A stretch of 53,942 nt of DNA from Streptomyces sp. S.PB5 (GCF_030403745.1 NZ_JAQMWP010000036.1:1-53942), one strand, 5' to 3'. Positions 26,842 to 36,052 are shown, counted from the stretch's first letter. Numbers and translations are program-made. Notes: a model not told the origin generated them from the sequence alone.

Positions 26842-27885
26842 GTGGCAGAAAGCGAAGCAGTGCTCCAGCGACGGGACGCGCGCACCCACCCCCCGGACCG
26901 CGGGGACGCGGAGGCGGACCCCGCAGGACGGGACGCCGGCACGGAGACGGACTGGATACCGATCGCGGACCTCGACCTGTCTCACTCGCCGCGCTCCGCG
27001 GGGGAGAACGGCGAGCACGTACGGGTCCTGGCGGAATCGCAGGCCGATCTTCCGCCCATCGTCGTGCAGCGCGGCACCAACCGGGTCGTCGACGGCGTGC
27101 ACCGGGTCCGCGCGGCCCGGTTACGAGGGCAGGAGGCCATCCGGGCGCGCTGGTTCGACGGCGACGACGCGAGCGCCTTCGTTCTGGCGGTCCGGCTGAA
27201 CGTACGGCACGGGCTGCCGCTGTCGCTGGCCGACAGGAAGGCGGCGGGCAGGCGCATCCTGTACGAGCAGGAAGGCTGGTCCAACCGCGCCATCGCGTCG
27301 GCCGTCGGGCTCTCGCCCAAGACGATCGCCGCCCTGCGTGAGGCGACCGGGCGGCCCGGCGGGCAGACCAGGCTCGGCAGGGACGGCCGCGTGCGGCCGG
27401 TCAGCACCGCCGCCGGGCGGGAGCGCGCCAAGGAGATGCTCCTGAGGGACCCCTCCTCCTCCCTGCGGGCGGTGAGCGCGGTGGCCGGCGTGTCCCCGGG
27501 CACCGTCCGTGACGTGCGCGACCAGCTGAAGCGGGAGACCAGGGCCGTCATCCCCGCACAGCGCCGCCTGCCGCCCGCGCGCCAGGTCAAGGCCGGCCCC
27601 GCCCGGCCCGCGTCCTCGGGGCAGGGCAAGCTCGACCGGTCCACCGCGCTGCTGCGCTCCCTGCGCACCGACCCCTCCCTGCGCTTCAACCAGTCCGGCC
27701 GCCTGCTGCTGAGCATCCTCGCGGTGGCCGCCATGGGTCCGCAGGCGCAGGAGGGGCTCGTCCTGGACCTGCCCGACCACTGTCTGGACTTCGTCGCCGA
27801 ACTCGCGCAGGCGAGCGTGCAGGCGTGGCAGGACCTTGCCGCCCGCGTGTCGCAGCGCCGGGCACAGCCGCCGGAGCAGAAGTAG
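26842..27885 (+). CDS. StrR-family pathway-specific activator (ParB-like)
   Basis: A 347-residue regulator of the StrR/NovG/Bbr family. The ParB-like N-terminal domain contains SPRSAGENGEHVRVLAES, LPPIVVQRGTNRVVDGVHRV and RAARLRGQEAI. The central HTH is WSNRAIASAVGLSPKTIAAL, with a second HTH-like element RAVSAVAGVSPGTVRDV. Family members activate antibiotic genes by binding long inverted repeats. I start at GTG 26842 (GAGGAG at 26825-26830); GTG 26830 is the alternative. Codon 94 (27121-27123) is TTA, so bldA would control its translation. With the ARE upstream, it is the likely relay from butyrolactone signal to structural genes. Confidence 0.9.
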   Translation: MAESEAVLQRRDARTHPPDRGDAEADPAGRDAGTETDWIPIADLDLSHSPRSAGENGEHVRVLAESQADLPPIVVQRGTNRVVDGVHRVRAARLRGQEAIRARWFDGDDASAFVLAVRLNVRHGLPLSLADRKAAGRRILYEQEGWSNRAIASAVGLSPKTIAALREATGRPGGQTRLGRDGRVRPVSTAAGRERAKEMLLRDPSSSLRAVSAVAGVSPGTVRDVRDQLKRETRAVIPAQRRLPPARQVKAGPARPASSGQGKLDRSTALLRSLRTDPSLRFNQSGRLLLSILAVAAMGPQAQEGLVLDLPDHCLDFVAELAQASVQAWQDLAARVSQRRAQPPEQK

Positions 27886-28062
27886 CCCGCGGCAAACGCC
27901 GAAAAGCGAGAAAAGTGCGGGGCTTGACGGGCCGGATAATTCCTTGGTTTGGTCGTTTCGGCAACACCGAAAACACCGCAGAGAAACTTCCGAAGAAAGC
28001 GCACCGAATGCGCGCCGGACAACTGATCTGGTCATCTGGGTTTGGGACAGGGTGTTGATAAA

Positions 28063-28896
28063 ATGACCGATGCATACGCCTGGAGCGGTAAGGATCGCCG
28101 GGCTCAGCGAATTATCCACTCGGCTTCGGGGACGACGTTTCTGGTTCCGCTCGATCACTCGCTGGCTGACGGTCCGGTGGCTTCCGCTGCCGGATTCGCG
28201 ACACTCGTCGAGGAAATGGCCGCCAACGAGGTGGACGGGATCATCGTCCACAAGGGGCGCGTGAGGTTCCTGCCGGCCGACGCGCTCGGCCGCATGGCAC
28301 TGATCGTCCACCTCAACGGCAGCACCCAGCACGCCCCCGACAAGGACGCCAAGATCCTGGTGGGCGCCGTGGAAGAGGCCGTCGCCCTGGGCGCCGACGG
28401 CGTCAGCGTGCACATCAACCTCGGGTCGGACACCGAGGCCGCCCAGCTCACCGACCTCGGCGCGGTCGCCGGCCAGTGCGCACGCTACGGCCTGCCACTG
28501 CTGGCGATGGTCTATCCGCGGGGCCCCCGCATCACCGACCCCAGGGACCCGGTCCTGCTGGCCCATGCCGCGAACGTCGCCGCCGACCTCGGCGCCGACA
28601 TCGTCAAGCTGCCCTACACCGGCTCGCCCCTGACGATGCGCGAGGTCGTCGAGGCCAGCCCGATCCCGGTCGTCACCGCCGGCGGCGGCGTCCTGAAGGA
28701 CACCGGGCAGTTCCTCGACCTCATCGACAGCACGATGCAGTCCGGCGTGCTCGGCGTCGCCGTCGGACGCAACGTCTTCCAGGCACCCGACCCGGGCGGA
28801 CTGGCCCGCTCGGTGGCCCGCCGGGTCCACGCCGGGCCCCGCTCGCTGGAGGACCTGGCCGTCCTTGGCCAGGAACTGTCCGAGGCGACCGTCTGA
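28063..28896 (+). CDS. DhnA-type class I aldolase, GriI-like (3,4-AHBA pathway)
   Basis: A 277-residue class I aldolase of the archaeal AroA'/DhnA type: VPLDHSLADGP near residue 28 supplies the proton-transfer Asp, and DIVKLPYTGS near 180 holds the Schiff-base Lys. GriI of the grixazone cluster, the closest functional model, condenses aspartate semialdehyde with dihydroxyacetone phosphate to a C7 amino-ketose precursor. ATG 28063 matches family length, with AGGGTG upstream. It is followed by a DHQ synthase II and an aspartate kinase, a combination that strongly indicates 3-amino-4-hydroxybenzoate synthesis. An archaeal-type route to dehydroquinate is the less likely alternative. The 177-base leader contains no ARE. 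Confidence 0.9.
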   Translation: MTDAYAWSGKDRRAQRIIHSASGTTFLVPLDHSLADGPVASAAGFATLVEEMAANEVDGIIVHKGRVRFLPADALGRMALIVHLNGSTQHAPDKDAKILVGAVEEAVALGADGVSVHINLGSDTEAAQLTDLGAVAGQCARYGLPLLAMVYPRGPRITDPRDPVLLAHAANVAADLGADIVKLPYTGSPLTMREVVEASPIPVVTAGGGVLKDTGQFLDLIDSTMQSGVLGVAVGRNVFQAPDPGGLARSVARRVHAGPRSLEDLAVLGQELSEATV

Positions 28897-29030
28897 CACA
28901 CCCCCACCCGGCCGTCCTCACCGAGCCGGTCACCCCCACCTCCAGCTCCACCTCCGGACATCGTGACGACCCGTCACCGACAGCCAGGCGCGACCACGAC
29001 AGCAAGCCACCCACAACCAAAGGTGCGAAC

Positions 29031-30143
29031 ATGAAATCCGCTTGGATCGACCTCCGTGGCACCGCTTCCGAACTCGCCACCGCCATCGTCGAGGAAAGCA
29101 CCCACATCGGCGTCGAGACCGTGGTGCTGGACGACCCCGAACTGGCCGGCAAGGTCCCGCCGAACGTGCAGAAGGCCGCCGTCGTCACCGGTGAGACACC
29201 CACCACCCTCATCGACCAGCTCGTCGACGCAGTCGACCTCCTCATCGCCGACCACAGCATCGCCGAGAAGTTCCAGGGCCTGCGTCCCGGCCTGCGCTCC
29301 GGCGTCCTGGTCAAGGTGCTGGACGAGCAGAGCCTCGACCTCGCCTGCCGGATCGCCAACGAGGCCGAGCTGACCCTCGTGGAGTTCCGCCAGGACCCCA
29401 GCAAAATCCCGCTGGAGATCCTGCTGGCGGCGGCCGACAAGGCCAAGGGCTCCATCGTCACCGTCGTCGAGGACGTCGAGGACGCGGCCACCACCCTCGG
29501 CGTGCTGGAGCGCGGCTCGGACGCGGTGCTGCTGGCCCCCAAGCGGGTCGGCGACGCCACCGAGCTGATGCAGGTCACCCGCGGCGAGGCCGCCTCCCTG
29601 GAGATGGAGGAACTGGAGATCGTCCAGCTCACCCATCTCGGCCTGGGCGACCGGGTCTGCGTCGACACCTGCTCCCACCTGCGGCCCAACGAGGGCATCC
29701 TGGTCGGCTCGTACTCCACCGGCCTGGTCCTGGTCAGCAGCGAGACCCACCCGCTGCCGTACATGCCCACCCGCCCGTTCCGGGTGAACGCCGCCGCCCT
29801 GTCCTCCTACACCCTCACCCCCGGCAACCGCACCCAGTACCTGTCCGAACTGCACTGCGGCTCGGAGATCCTGGCCGTCAGCACCGACGGCAGCGTGCGC
29901 ACCGTGGTCGTGGGCCGGATCAAGATGGAGTCCCGCCCCATGCTGCGGATCGAGGCCCGTACCCGCAGCGGCCAGCTCGTGGACATGGTCGGCCAGGACG
30001 ACTGGCACGTGCGGGCGCTCGGCCCCGGCGGCAGCGTGCACAACTTCACCGAGCTGCGGCCCGGCGACGTCATCCTCGGTCACACCATGACCGACCAGCG
30101 CCACGTCGGCTACGCGATCCGGGAGTTCCTGCACGAGCAGTGA
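29031..30143 (+). CDS. 3-dehydroquinate synthase II family, GriH-like
   Basis: A 370-residue protein of the archaeal AroB' family. It starts MKSAWIDLRG; the central conserved stretch runs LTHLGLGDRVCVDTCSHL, NEGILVGSYSTGLVLVSSE, then YLSELHCGSEILAV, and it ends with RPGDVILGHTM. In grixazone biosynthesis GriH converts the GriI product to 3-amino-4-hydroxybenzoic acid without oxidative deamination. ATG 29031 follows AAAGGTG. It lies 134 bases after the aldolase gene on the same strand. The family is certain and the 3,4-AHBA product highly likely given the pair. Confidence 0.9.
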   Translation: MKSAWIDLRGTASELATAIVEESTHIGVETVVLDDPELAGKVPPNVQKAAVVTGETPTTLIDQLVDAVDLLIADHSIAEKFQGLRPGLRSGVLVKVLDEQSLDLACRIANEAELTLVEFRQDPSKIPLEILLAAADKAKGSIVTVVEDVEDAATTLGVLERGSDAVLLAPKRVGDATELMQVTRGEAASLEMEELEIVQLTHLGLGDRVCVDTCSHLRPNEGILVGSYSTGLVLVSSETHPLPYMPTRPFRVNAAALSSYTLTPGNRTQYLSELHCGSEILAVSTDGSVRTVVVGRIKMESRPMLRIEARTRSGQLVDMVGQDDWHVRALGPGGSVHNFTELRPGDVILGHTMTDQRHVGYAIREFLHEQ

Positions 30144-30178
30144 CAAGCCTCCACGGTCCACGGATTTGAAGGAAGAGA

Positions 30179-31552
30179 GTGCGTGAGATGGCGCTCATAG
30201 TGCAGAAATACGGCGGAACGTCGGTCGCCACACCTGAAAAGGTCATCGAAGCTGCACGGCAGATCCGGGCGGCGCGCGAGGACGGCAACCAGGTCGTCGT
30301 GGTCGTGTCCGCCATGGGCGGGGCCACCGACGAACTGCTGCGCCTGGCATCGGCCGTGACCGCCCGGCCCGACGCACGCGAACTCGACGCCCTGCTGTGC
30401 ACGGGCGAAGCCGCGTCCGCCGGACTGCTCTCGCTGGCGCTGGGCCACCAGGGTGTCGCCAGCCGCTCGTTCAGCGGTCCCGAGGCGGGCATCCGCACCG
30501 ACCACCGCCACGGCCGGGCCACGATCGTGGAGGTGGACCCGCGTCGGCTGCGCGAGGAACTCGCCTGCGGAGCCGTCCCCGTCGTCGCGGGATTCCAGGG
30601 CGAGTCGATCGCCACCGGGGCCCGCACCACCCTGGGCCGCGGCGGCTCCGACACCACCGGTGTCGCCCTGGCCGCCGCGCTCGGCGCGGACCACTGCGAG
30701 ATCGTCACCGACGTCGCCGGCGTCTACACGGCCGACCCCCGCACGGTCGCCGGCGCCCGCCGCCACACCTCCCTGCTGTACGAGGAGATGGCCGAACTGG
30801 CCGTCAGCGGCGCCAAGGTGCTCGCCTCCGACTCGGTCGACTACGCGCGCACCCACGGCGTCGATCTGAAGGTGCGCTCCAACAGCGCCGCGATCGGCCC
30901 GCAGACCTGGGTGGGCGACGGCCGGCGCGCCGCCGGGGCGGCGTCGGGGGAGTTCTGGACGCCCGCGGGCCGCGTGCGCGCTATCGCCGGGGTCGCCGGG
31001 CGCTCCGGCCTGGTGCGCTGCGTGCTGCGGCGGATCACCTCCGACCACGTCCTGCGCCTGCTCGGCGAACTCGTCGAGCGCGAGACCGAGGTCGAACTGC
31101 GCCGCTACGGCAACCTCGGCACCGAGGACGCCGGCGACATCGCGCTCACCCTGCCCGAGGACAGCGTGGAGGAGATGCGGGACCTGCTCGCCGACACCGA
31201 CCGCGGCATCCGCCTGGACGAGGCGCACTGGACGTCGAACCTGGCCCGGCTCTCCGTCGTCGGCCTGGGCATCGGCCGCCGGCCGTACGCACCGCTGCGG
31301 CTGCTGGAAGCCCTGCGCTCGGTCGGCGCCGCACGCACCGACCTGCACGTCACCTCCAACCGGCTCAGCGTGCTGACCGGCCGCAGCGACCTGGCCGCGG
31401 CCACCCAGACCGTCCACGACACCTTCCTGTCCGAGCCGGTGACGCCCCTGGTCCACCCGGCGGACACCGGCCACGCCCGCGCCGCCTGGCCGCTGGCCGC
31501 CGGGCCGGGACAGCACGACGTGGCGATGCCCGCCCTGGCCGCCGCCGAGTGA
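30179..31552 (+). CDS. Aspartate kinase, pathway-dedicated copy
   Basis: A 457-residue aspartokinase. Kinase domain: VQKYGGTSV at the start, VVVVSAMGGATDELL near 42, TLGRGGSDTTGVALAA near 157 and ITDVAGVY-type TDVAGVYTADPR near 180. The C-terminal half has two ACT domains (VAGRSGLVRCVLRRITS; HVTSNRLSVLTG), diverged from the usual actinobacterial regulatory region, and a tail of about 35 residues after them. It is longer than the usual 420. It supplies aspartyl phosphate toward aspartate semialdehyde for the aldolase. Diverged ACT domains may mean relief from lysine/threonine inhibition. GTG 30179 has GGAAG at good spacing; ATG 30188 is possible. Confidence 0.9.
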   Translation: MREMALIVQKYGGTSVATPEKVIEAARQIRAAREDGNQVVVVVSAMGGATDELLRLASAVTARPDARELDALLCTGEAASAGLLSLALGHQGVASRSFSGPEAGIRTDHRHGRATIVEVDPRRLREELACGAVPVVAGFQGESIATGARTTLGRGGSDTTGVALAAALGADHCEIVTDVAGVYTADPRTVAGARRHTSLLYEEMAELAVSGAKVLASDSVDYARTHGVDLKVRSNSAAIGPQTWVGDGRRAAGAASGEFWTPAGRVRAIAGVAGRSGLVRCVLRRITSDHVLRLLGELVERETEVELRRYGNLGTEDAGDIALTLPEDSVEEMRDLLADTDRGIRLDEAHWTSNLARLSVVGLGIGRRPYAPLRLLEALRSVGAARTDLHVTSNRLSVLTGRSDLAAATQTVHDTFLSEPVTPLVHPADTGHARAAWPLAAGPGQHDVAMPALAAAE

Positions 31553-31583
31553 CCCCGGCCTCACACCACGAGGGAGAACACCG

Positions 31584-32900
31584 ATGTCCCACATCCCACG
31601 CGACCTCGGGCGGCCGGGCGGCCCGGGGTGCCCGGCCGGGGCCGGAGGGCCTTCGATGACCGCCACACCGGCCTTCGACCCCACCTGCGACGAGCAACTG
31701 GCCGACCCCTACCCCGTCTACGCACAGATGCGCGCCCAGTGCCCGGTGTTCCACGATGCGGGCCGGGACCTCTGGATTCTCACCCGCCACGAGGACGTGA
31801 CGCGCGTCGTCCACGACCCCGAGACCTTCTCCTCCGCGAGCGCGGTGCGCATCACCGCGGGACCCGAGTCCGACGAGGTCAAACAGGTCCTGGCCGAAGG
31901 CTGGGCGCTGACGCCGAACCTGACCGAGAGCGACGGCGAGGAGCACACCCGGCTGCGCGTTGCCGTCAACCGCGTCTTCACCCCGCGGCGCGTGGCAGCG
32001 CTGGAGCCCTTCGTCCGCGACACCGCCGAGAAGCTGATCGACCGGTTCGCCGCGGACGGCCGGGCCGACATCATCGAGGGCTACGCCTGGCCCCTGCCCC
32101 TGATCGTCATGGCACGGATCCTGGGCATGCCGCCCGAGGACGTGCCGCTGCTGCGGCAGTGGAGCTCCCACTGGCTGAAGCTGTCCGTGGGCACCGGCGA
32201 GCCGGCCCAACGCGCCGCATGGGCCCGTGACGTCGTCGCCATGCAGCACTACGTGATGGGCCTGCTGGACGACACCGGCCGGGCCGGCGAGGACTCCCTG
32301 GTCGCCTCGCTGGCGCAGTACGGCGCCGAGCACGGGCTCGACGACGTGGAACTGATGCGCATCGTGATGAACCTGATCATCGCCGGGCACGTCACGGTCA
32401 CCCGCGCCATCGGCAACGGTCTGGTCACCTTGCTGGAACACCCCGACCAGCTCGCCGCCCTGCGCGCGGGCGAGGCGTCCGCCGAGGCGATGACCGAGGA
32501 GATCCTGCGCTTCGAGTCCCCGGTGCAGGGCCTGTTCCGTACCGTGACCCGTGAGACGGAACTCGGCGGCAGGCGCCTCGTGCCGGGTGACCGCGTGATG
32601 GTCCACTGGGGCTCCGCCAACCGGGACGGCTGCGTCTTCGACAACCCCGACGCCTTCGCCCTCACCGACCGCCCCCGCCGGCACCAGATGGCCTTCGGCC
32701 GCGGCGTCCACGCCTGCCTCGGCGCCTCCCTGGCACGTCTGCAACTGCGCGTCGCCATCCCGCTGCTCTTCGACCGCCTGCCCGGGCTGCGCCTGGGCCC
32801 CGCCGGCTCCCGCACCCGCGAACGCCTCGTCATCGCCCGCGGATTCGAGGAACTGCACCTGCACTGGAACCTCCCGCCCCGACGGGAGGCCGCATCATGA
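31584..32900 (+). CDS. Cytochrome P450 (first of two)
   Basis: A 438-residue soluble bacterial P450. The E-x-x-R motif is in TEEILRFESPV; the heme loop is FGRGVHACLGASLAR with Cys378. The I-helix reads NLIIAGHVTVTRAIGNG, where most P450s have A-G-x-[DE]-T-T; here the acid is replaced (His-Val), which may change oxygen activation or indicate a non-hydroxylating reaction. ATG 31584 follows GGGAGAA; homology begins about 24 residues later, so an internal start (MTATPAF) is conceivable. It is fourth in the rightward operon. No ferredoxin gene lies beside it. The substrate is unknown, presumably a 3,4-AHBA-derived intermediate. Confidence 0.9.
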   Translation: MSHIPRDLGRPGGPGCPAGAGGPSMTATPAFDPTCDEQLADPYPVYAQMRAQCPVFHDAGRDLWILTRHEDVTRVVHDPETFSSASAVRITAGPESDEVKQVLAEGWALTPNLTESDGEEHTRLRVAVNRVFTPRRVAALEPFVRDTAEKLIDRFAADGRADIIEGYAWPLPLIVMARILGMPPEDVPLLRQWSSHWLKLSVGTGEPAQRAAWARDVVAMQHYVMGLLDDTGRAGEDSLVASLAQYGAEHGLDDVELMRIVMNLIIAGHVTVTRAIGNGLVTLLEHPDQLAALRAGEASAEAMTEEILRFESPVQGLFRTVTRETELGGRRLVPGDRVMVHWGSANRDGCVFDNPDAFALTDRPRRHQMAFGRGVHACLGASLARLQLRVAIPLLFDRLPGLRLGPAGSRTRERLVIARGFEELHLHWNLPPRREAAS

Positions 32901-32962
32901 CCGCACCAGCCCCCGGCCCGCGCCGTCTGGCCGGCCGGCCCCGGACCGAGTAGGCGGCCGCC

Positions 32963-34504
32963 ATGACCTACGACGTCATCGTGATCGGCGGCGGATCCGC
33001 CGGCTGCGTCCTGGCCAACCGGCTCAGCGCCGACCCGCGGCGCTCGGTCCTCCTGCTGGAGGCGGGCCCCGACTTCGCCACCACCGACGACACACCGTCG
33101 GACATCAAGGACGCCACCTACGCCCCCTACACCTACGACTGGGGCTACCGCTCCGTCCCGGACGCCTTCGGCAACCAGGTGCCCGTGCCGCGGGGCCGCG
33201 TCATCGGCGGCAGCTCGGCCGTCAACGTCTGCGTCGCCATGCGGGCCCGGCCCGCCGACCACGACGCGTGGGCCGCCGCGGCCGGCGACGCCTGGGGCTA
33301 CGAGCGGATGCTCCCCCTGTACCGGCGGATGGAGCACTACCCCTACGGCGAGGAGAAGTACCACGGCCTGGGCGGGCCCTACCGCATGACGCTGCCCGCC
33401 CCCGAGGACCTGGGCGAGCACGCCGTCGCCGCCGAGCAGGCCGGCCTGCGTCTGGGGCATGCGCAGGTCGCCGACTTCAACGCGCCCGGGGTGCCGGGAT
33501 TCGCCCGCACCCCGCTCAGCGCGGCCGACGGCATACGGCTGAGCACCGCCATCGGCTACCTCAACCCCGTGCGCGAGCGGCCCAACCTCCAGGTGCGCGG
33601 CGACACGCTCGTCGACCGCGTGCTGCTCCGCGGCGCCCGGGCCCGGGGCGTCCGGCTGGCCACCGGGGAGGAGATCCCCGCCCGGCACGTCGTGCTCGCG
33701 GCCGGCGCCTACAACTCGCCCGCCATCGCCCTGCGTTCGGGCATCGGCGACCGCGGCGAGCTGACCGCGCTCGGCATCGACGTGGTGGCCGACCTGCCCG
33801 GGGTGGGACGCAACCTCACCGAGCACCCCGCCTACTGGAACGTCCACGCGGCCAAGCCGCCCCGGGCCGACGCCCGCTCGGTGTTCGGCAGCGTCCTGAG
33901 CGTCGCCACCGGTCCGGGCGAGCCCGACTTCGACGTCCAGATCCTGCCCTCCGCCGCGGTACCGGCCGGCAGTCTGCCCGAACAGTTCGTGCCGTGGGCG
34001 GAAAACCACCCCACCGGCTGGGACATGGTCTTCTTCGTCTCCTGCGTCCAGCCCCGCTCCCGCGGCAGCGTACGGCTGGCCTCGCGCGACCCCGGGGAGG
34101 CGCCGACGATCGACCTCGGCCTGTACACCACCGCCGCCGACGCCGAACGGGTCGCCGACGGGGTCCGTCTGGCCCGCCGCCTGGCCCGCACCCGCCCGCT
34201 GGCCGACCTGCTGGCCGACGAGCGGATACCGGGTGCGGACATCAGCGACCGGGAACTGGCCGCCGCCGTGCGCCGCGCCCCGGCCCACTACAACCACGCC
34301 AGCGCCACGATGCGCATGGGCCGCCCCGACGACCCGGGCGCCGTGGTCGACGCCGACGGCGCCGTACGCGGCGTCGAGGGCCTGAGCGTCGCGGACGCCT
34401 CGGTGTTCCCCGCCATGCCCCGTGTCGCCACGAACGTCCCCGCCGTCGTGGTCGCCGAGCGGATCGCCACGGTGTTGTGCGAACGACTCGCCCCGCACAC
34501 CTGA
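32963..34504 (+). CDS. GMC-family FAD-dependent oxidoreductase
   Basis: A 513-residue GMC flavoprotein. FAD motif VIGGGSAGCVLANRLS at residue 6, GMC signature PVPRGRVIGGSSAVNVCVAM near 73 and a second signature GAYNSPAIALRSGIG near 250. The C-terminal active-site region reads APAHYNHASATMRMG, with DASVFPAMPRVATNVPAVV containing the partner Asn. The common Y-H-P-x-G-T-C-R-M-G is altered to Y-N-H-A-S-A-T-M-R-M-G, so the catalytic His is shifted or replaced. GMC enzymes oxidise primary alcohols, sugars or choline. The aldehyde dehydrogenase downstream suggests a coupled alcohol-to-acid oxidation. It starts 62 bases after the P450. Confidence 0.88.
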   Translation: MTYDVIVIGGGSAGCVLANRLSADPRRSVLLLEAGPDFATTDDTPSDIKDATYAPYTYDWGYRSVPDAFGNQVPVPRGRVIGGSSAVNVCVAMRARPADHDAWAAAAGDAWGYERMLPLYRRMEHYPYGEEKYHGLGGPYRMTLPAPEDLGEHAVAAEQAGLRLGHAQVADFNAPGVPGFARTPLSAADGIRLSTAIGYLNPVRERPNLQVRGDTLVDRVLLRGARARGVRLATGEEIPARHVVLAAGAYNSPAIALRSGIGDRGELTALGIDVVADLPGVGRNLTEHPAYWNVHAAKPPRADARSVFGSVLSVATGPGEPDFDVQILPSAAVPAGSLPEQFVPWAENHPTGWDMVFFVSCVQPRSRGSVRLASRDPGEAPTIDLGLYTTAADAERVADGVRLARRLARTRPLADLLADERIPGADISDRELAAAVRRAPAHYNHASATMRMGRPDDPGAVVDADGAVRGVEGLSVADASVFPAMPRVATNVPAVVVAERIATVLCERLAPHT

Positions 34505-34558
34505 TCCCCACCATCAGACCGAGCCGGCGACGTCCGGCGCCCTGCCAGGAGGAACCCC

Positions 34559-36052
34559 GTGTCCACGACCGTCGAAGCCGTACAAGTCCTGCGCACCCGC
34601 TGGTCGTCCCAGAACGAGGCCGACCGCTTCACCGTGGACGACCCGGCCACCGGCCGGCCCCTGACAGTTGTCCAGGGGGCCGACGCCGACCGGGTGGACC
34701 AGGCGGTCAGGACCGCCCACGAAGCCCATTACGCGTGGAAGGCCCGCACCCCGCGCGAGCGAGGCCGCTGGCTGTACAAGGTCGCCCAGGTCATCCGCGA
34801 GCACGCCGACGAGATCGCGGCCCTGGAGTCCAGCGACAACGGCAAGCCGTTCACCCAGGCACGCCAGTTCGACCTGGAGGGCGCGGTCACCATCTTCGAG
34901 ATGTTCGCCGGTCTGTGCGAGGCGATGCCCGGCCAGGTCCGCGACGCGGGCAGCATGCTCGACGTCACGGTGCGCGAGCCGTTCGGCGTGGTGGGCGCGA
35001 TCGTGCCGTTCAACTGGCCCCCGCTGCACACCGCCGGCAAGCTCGCACCCGCCCTGGCCGCCGGCAACGCCGTGGTCATGAAGCCGCCGGAGCAGGCGCC
35101 CCTGTCGGTGCTGCGCATCGCCGAACTGGTGCAGTCGGTGCTGCCGGACGACGTTGTGCACATCGTGCCCGGCGGCGGAGAGGTCGGCGCCCACCTGGCC
35201 GGCCACCACCTGGTCGGCAAGATCTCCTTCACCGGCGCGCCCACCACGGGCCGGGCCGTGATCAAGACGGCCGCCGACAACCTGACGCCGACGCTGCTGG
35301 AGCTCGGCGGCAAGAACGCCCTGGTGATCTTCGACGACGCGGATGTGGACTCGGCACTGCGCTGGGCCGTCGAGGGCGGCTACTTCAACCAGGGCGAGGC
35401 CTGCACCGCATCCTCCCGCGTCCTGGTCCACGCCGACCTGCACGACGAGGTGGCACGCCGTCTCGCCTCCGCCGTCGGCCGACTGAAGGTCGGCGCCGGT
35501 TCCGACGCCGCCACCCACGTCGGCCCGCTGGTCAGCCCCGCACAGCGGCAGCGGGTGCTGGACTACCTCGACATCGGTGTCCGTGAGGGCGCGACCGTCG
35601 CCGCGCAGGCACCCCTGCCCACCGACCCAGAACTGGCCGACGGCTACTACGTGGCGCCGACCCTGTTCACCGGCGTCACCCCCGACATGCGCATCGCACA
35701 GGAGGAGATCTTCGGGCCCGTCGTGTGCCTGATCCCCTTCCACGACGAGGCCGAGGCCGTCCGCATCGCCAACGGCACCGAGTTCGGTCTGGTCGCCGGC
35801 GTGTTCACCCGGGACTCCGAGCGCGCCCTGCGGGTCAGCCGCGAACTGAAGGCCGGCATTGTGTTCGTCAACCACTACAACCGCGCCTTCACCGGCACCC
35901 CGTTCGGTGGCGTCGGCGCCAGCGGATACGGCCGTGAACACGCCCTGGAGACCCTGCAGGAGTACAGCTTCAGCCGCAGCCTGCGCCTGCCCTCCGGCCG
36001 CGAGGAGATCCCCCGCTGGGCCCCCTCCCTCGACGTCGTCGACGAAGCCTGA
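34559..36052 (+). CDS. NAD(P)+-dependent aldehyde dehydrogenase
   Basis: A 497-residue ALDH. Cofactor region PFNWPPLHTAGKLAPALAAG, FTGAPTTGR near 220, general-base Glu in LELGGKNALVIF near 253 and catalytic Cys in YFNQGEACTASSRVLV near 287. All catalytic residues are present. It looks like the betaine-aldehyde/gamma-aminobutyraldehyde group. GTG 34559 has AGGAGG at ideal spacing. It follows the GMC oxidoreductase by 54 bases, suggesting oxidation of its aldehyde product to an acid, opposite in direction to the CAR at 22749. Confidence 0.92.
   Translation: MSTTVEAVQVLRTRWSSQNEADRFTVDDPATGRPLTVVQGADADRVDQAVRTAHEAHYAWKARTPRERGRWLYKVAQVIREHADEIAALESSDNGKPFTQARQFDLEGAVTIFEMFAGLCEAMPGQVRDAGSMLDVTVREPFGVVGAIVPFNWPPLHTAGKLAPALAAGNAVVMKPPEQAPLSVLRIAELVQSVLPDDVVHIVPGGGEVGAHLAGHHLVGKISFTGAPTTGRAVIKTAADNLTPTLLELGGKNALVIFDDADVDSALRWAVEGGYFNQGEACTASSRVLVHADLHDEVARRLASAVGRLKVGAGSDAATHVGPLVSPAQRQRVLDYLDIGVREGATVAAQAPLPTDPELADGYYVAPTLFTGVTPDMRIAQEEIFGPVVCLIPFHDEAEAVRIANGTEFGLVAGVFTRDSERALRVSRELKAGIVFVNHYNRAFTGTPFGGVGASGYGREHALETLQEYSFSRSLRLPSGREEIPRWAPSLDVVDEA

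Noticed and set aside
28063..28896. Glycolytic fructose-bisphosphate aldolase
   Set aside because: Sequence is DhnA/AroA' type and it is paired with DHQ synthase II and aspartate kinase, the 3,4-AHBA arrangement.
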